A stretch of DNA of 32,542 bases. Source: CAZSSM01 sp964609385 (GTDB lineage Bacteria; Planctomycetota; Planctomycetia; Isosphaerales; Isosphaeraceae). The position numbers were made by a program, and so were the translations under genes. How positions within the stretch are numbered: position 1 is the first letter of the stretch; each line of letters starts with the position of its first letter. The notes beneath the pieces are model-generated. The model had not been told where the DNA came from. It was given only the letters and a program-made list of their open reading frames with translations, and ran no database searches. Where the stretch lies: the NCBI GenBank assembly GCA_964609385.1, contig CAZSSM010000075.1, positions 1 to 32,542 of the forward strand, given 5' to 3'. Below are positions 32,489 through 32,542 of the stretch, piece after piece.

Positions 32489-32542
32489 GGGTGGCTGGGG
32501 ACTGAGACGCGAAGCGGAGCAGACCCCGGGATTGAGGTCTCG
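32489..32542 (+). repeat. REP-like hairpin repeat, copy C (cut by window end)
   Basis: Almost identical to copy A across the whole visible length, including the flank ending GTCTCG, and it reaches the last base of the window. Upstream flank TTGGCCGACGGATCGG is also similar to that of copy A. Confidence 0.75.

Larger units (their letters stand above)
31814..32542. other. Non-coding right end with AT-rich patches and REP-like repeats
   Basis: 729 bases without a supportable gene. Open frames here are short and Arg-rich, and those crossing 32218-32417 translate the repeats. AT-rich patches at about 32140-32200 and 32415-32475 contrast with the rest of the window and flank the repeats. See the three repeat entries. 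Confidence 0.6.

Noticed and set aside
32218..32542. Possible CRISPR array at the right end
   Set aside because: Copies are in mixed orientation, spacing is irregular (about 105 and 85 bases) and each folds on itself. No cas genes are present.

Overview
The window (about 32.5 kb, GC-rich) looks like a chromosomal segment of a planctomycete, most likely from the Isosphaeraceae/Gemmatales side. This rests on established family knowledge, not on a search. The signs are an ECF sigma factor of the planctomycete Sigma70_ECF type overlapping a Ser/Thr kinase gene, a GYF-domain/DUF4190 membrane protein, YIP1 and DUF2752 proteins, a Tat-exported Gfo/Idh/MocA oxidoreductase, an iduronate-2-sulfatase-like sulfatase, a DUF11 secreted protein with planctomycete-type cysteine motifs, and many weak or absent Shine-Dalgarno sites with some GTG/TTG starts. 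Most of it is ordinary core genome. No rRNA, tRNA, CRISPR array, insertion sequence or integrase was found.

Layout. 1-1487 (minus): ECF sigma factor followed by a kinase that runs off the left edge. 1593-4287 (minus): HEAT-repeat/fasciclin secreted protein and a Kv-type potassium channel with a C-terminal zinc ribbon. 4359-6222 (plus): YIP1 protein, DUF2752 protein, GYF/DUF4190 membrane protein. 6273-10532 (minus): probable operon ltaE - nfi (endonuclease V) - ppk1. 10876-14670 (plus): histidine genes hisD, hisC and hisB with a GNAT acetyltransferase gene between hisD and hisC. 14856-17215 (plus): flippase-like membrane protein, SAM methyltransferase, small acidic protein. 17274-18347 (minus): a GluR0-type ligand-gated potassium channel. 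18471-21749 (minus): two secreted proteins that share a core domain. 22025-23131 (plus): a secreted LolA-like protein. 23211-25807 (minus): a degenerate endonuclease III-like protein, ribosomal protein S20 and a TPR protein. 26169-26393 (plus): translation factor IF-1. 26603-30055 (minus): oxidoreductase, DUF427 protein and sulfatase. 30491-31813 (minus): a membrane-anchored protein with a phage terminase small-subunit-like N-terminus. 31814-32542: non-coding, AT-rich patches with three copies of a REP-like hairpin repeat.

Functionally the window combines housekeeping (histidine synthesis, polyphosphate, S20, IF-1, DNA repair) with planctomycete envelope and signalling functions. The items most worth a second look are the terminase-like HTH fused to a membrane anchor, the HhH-GPD protein that has lost both catalytic residues and one cluster cysteine, the ionotropic-glutamate-receptor-like channel and a second channel with a similar pore, the secreted paralogue pair, and the REP-like repeats at the right end.
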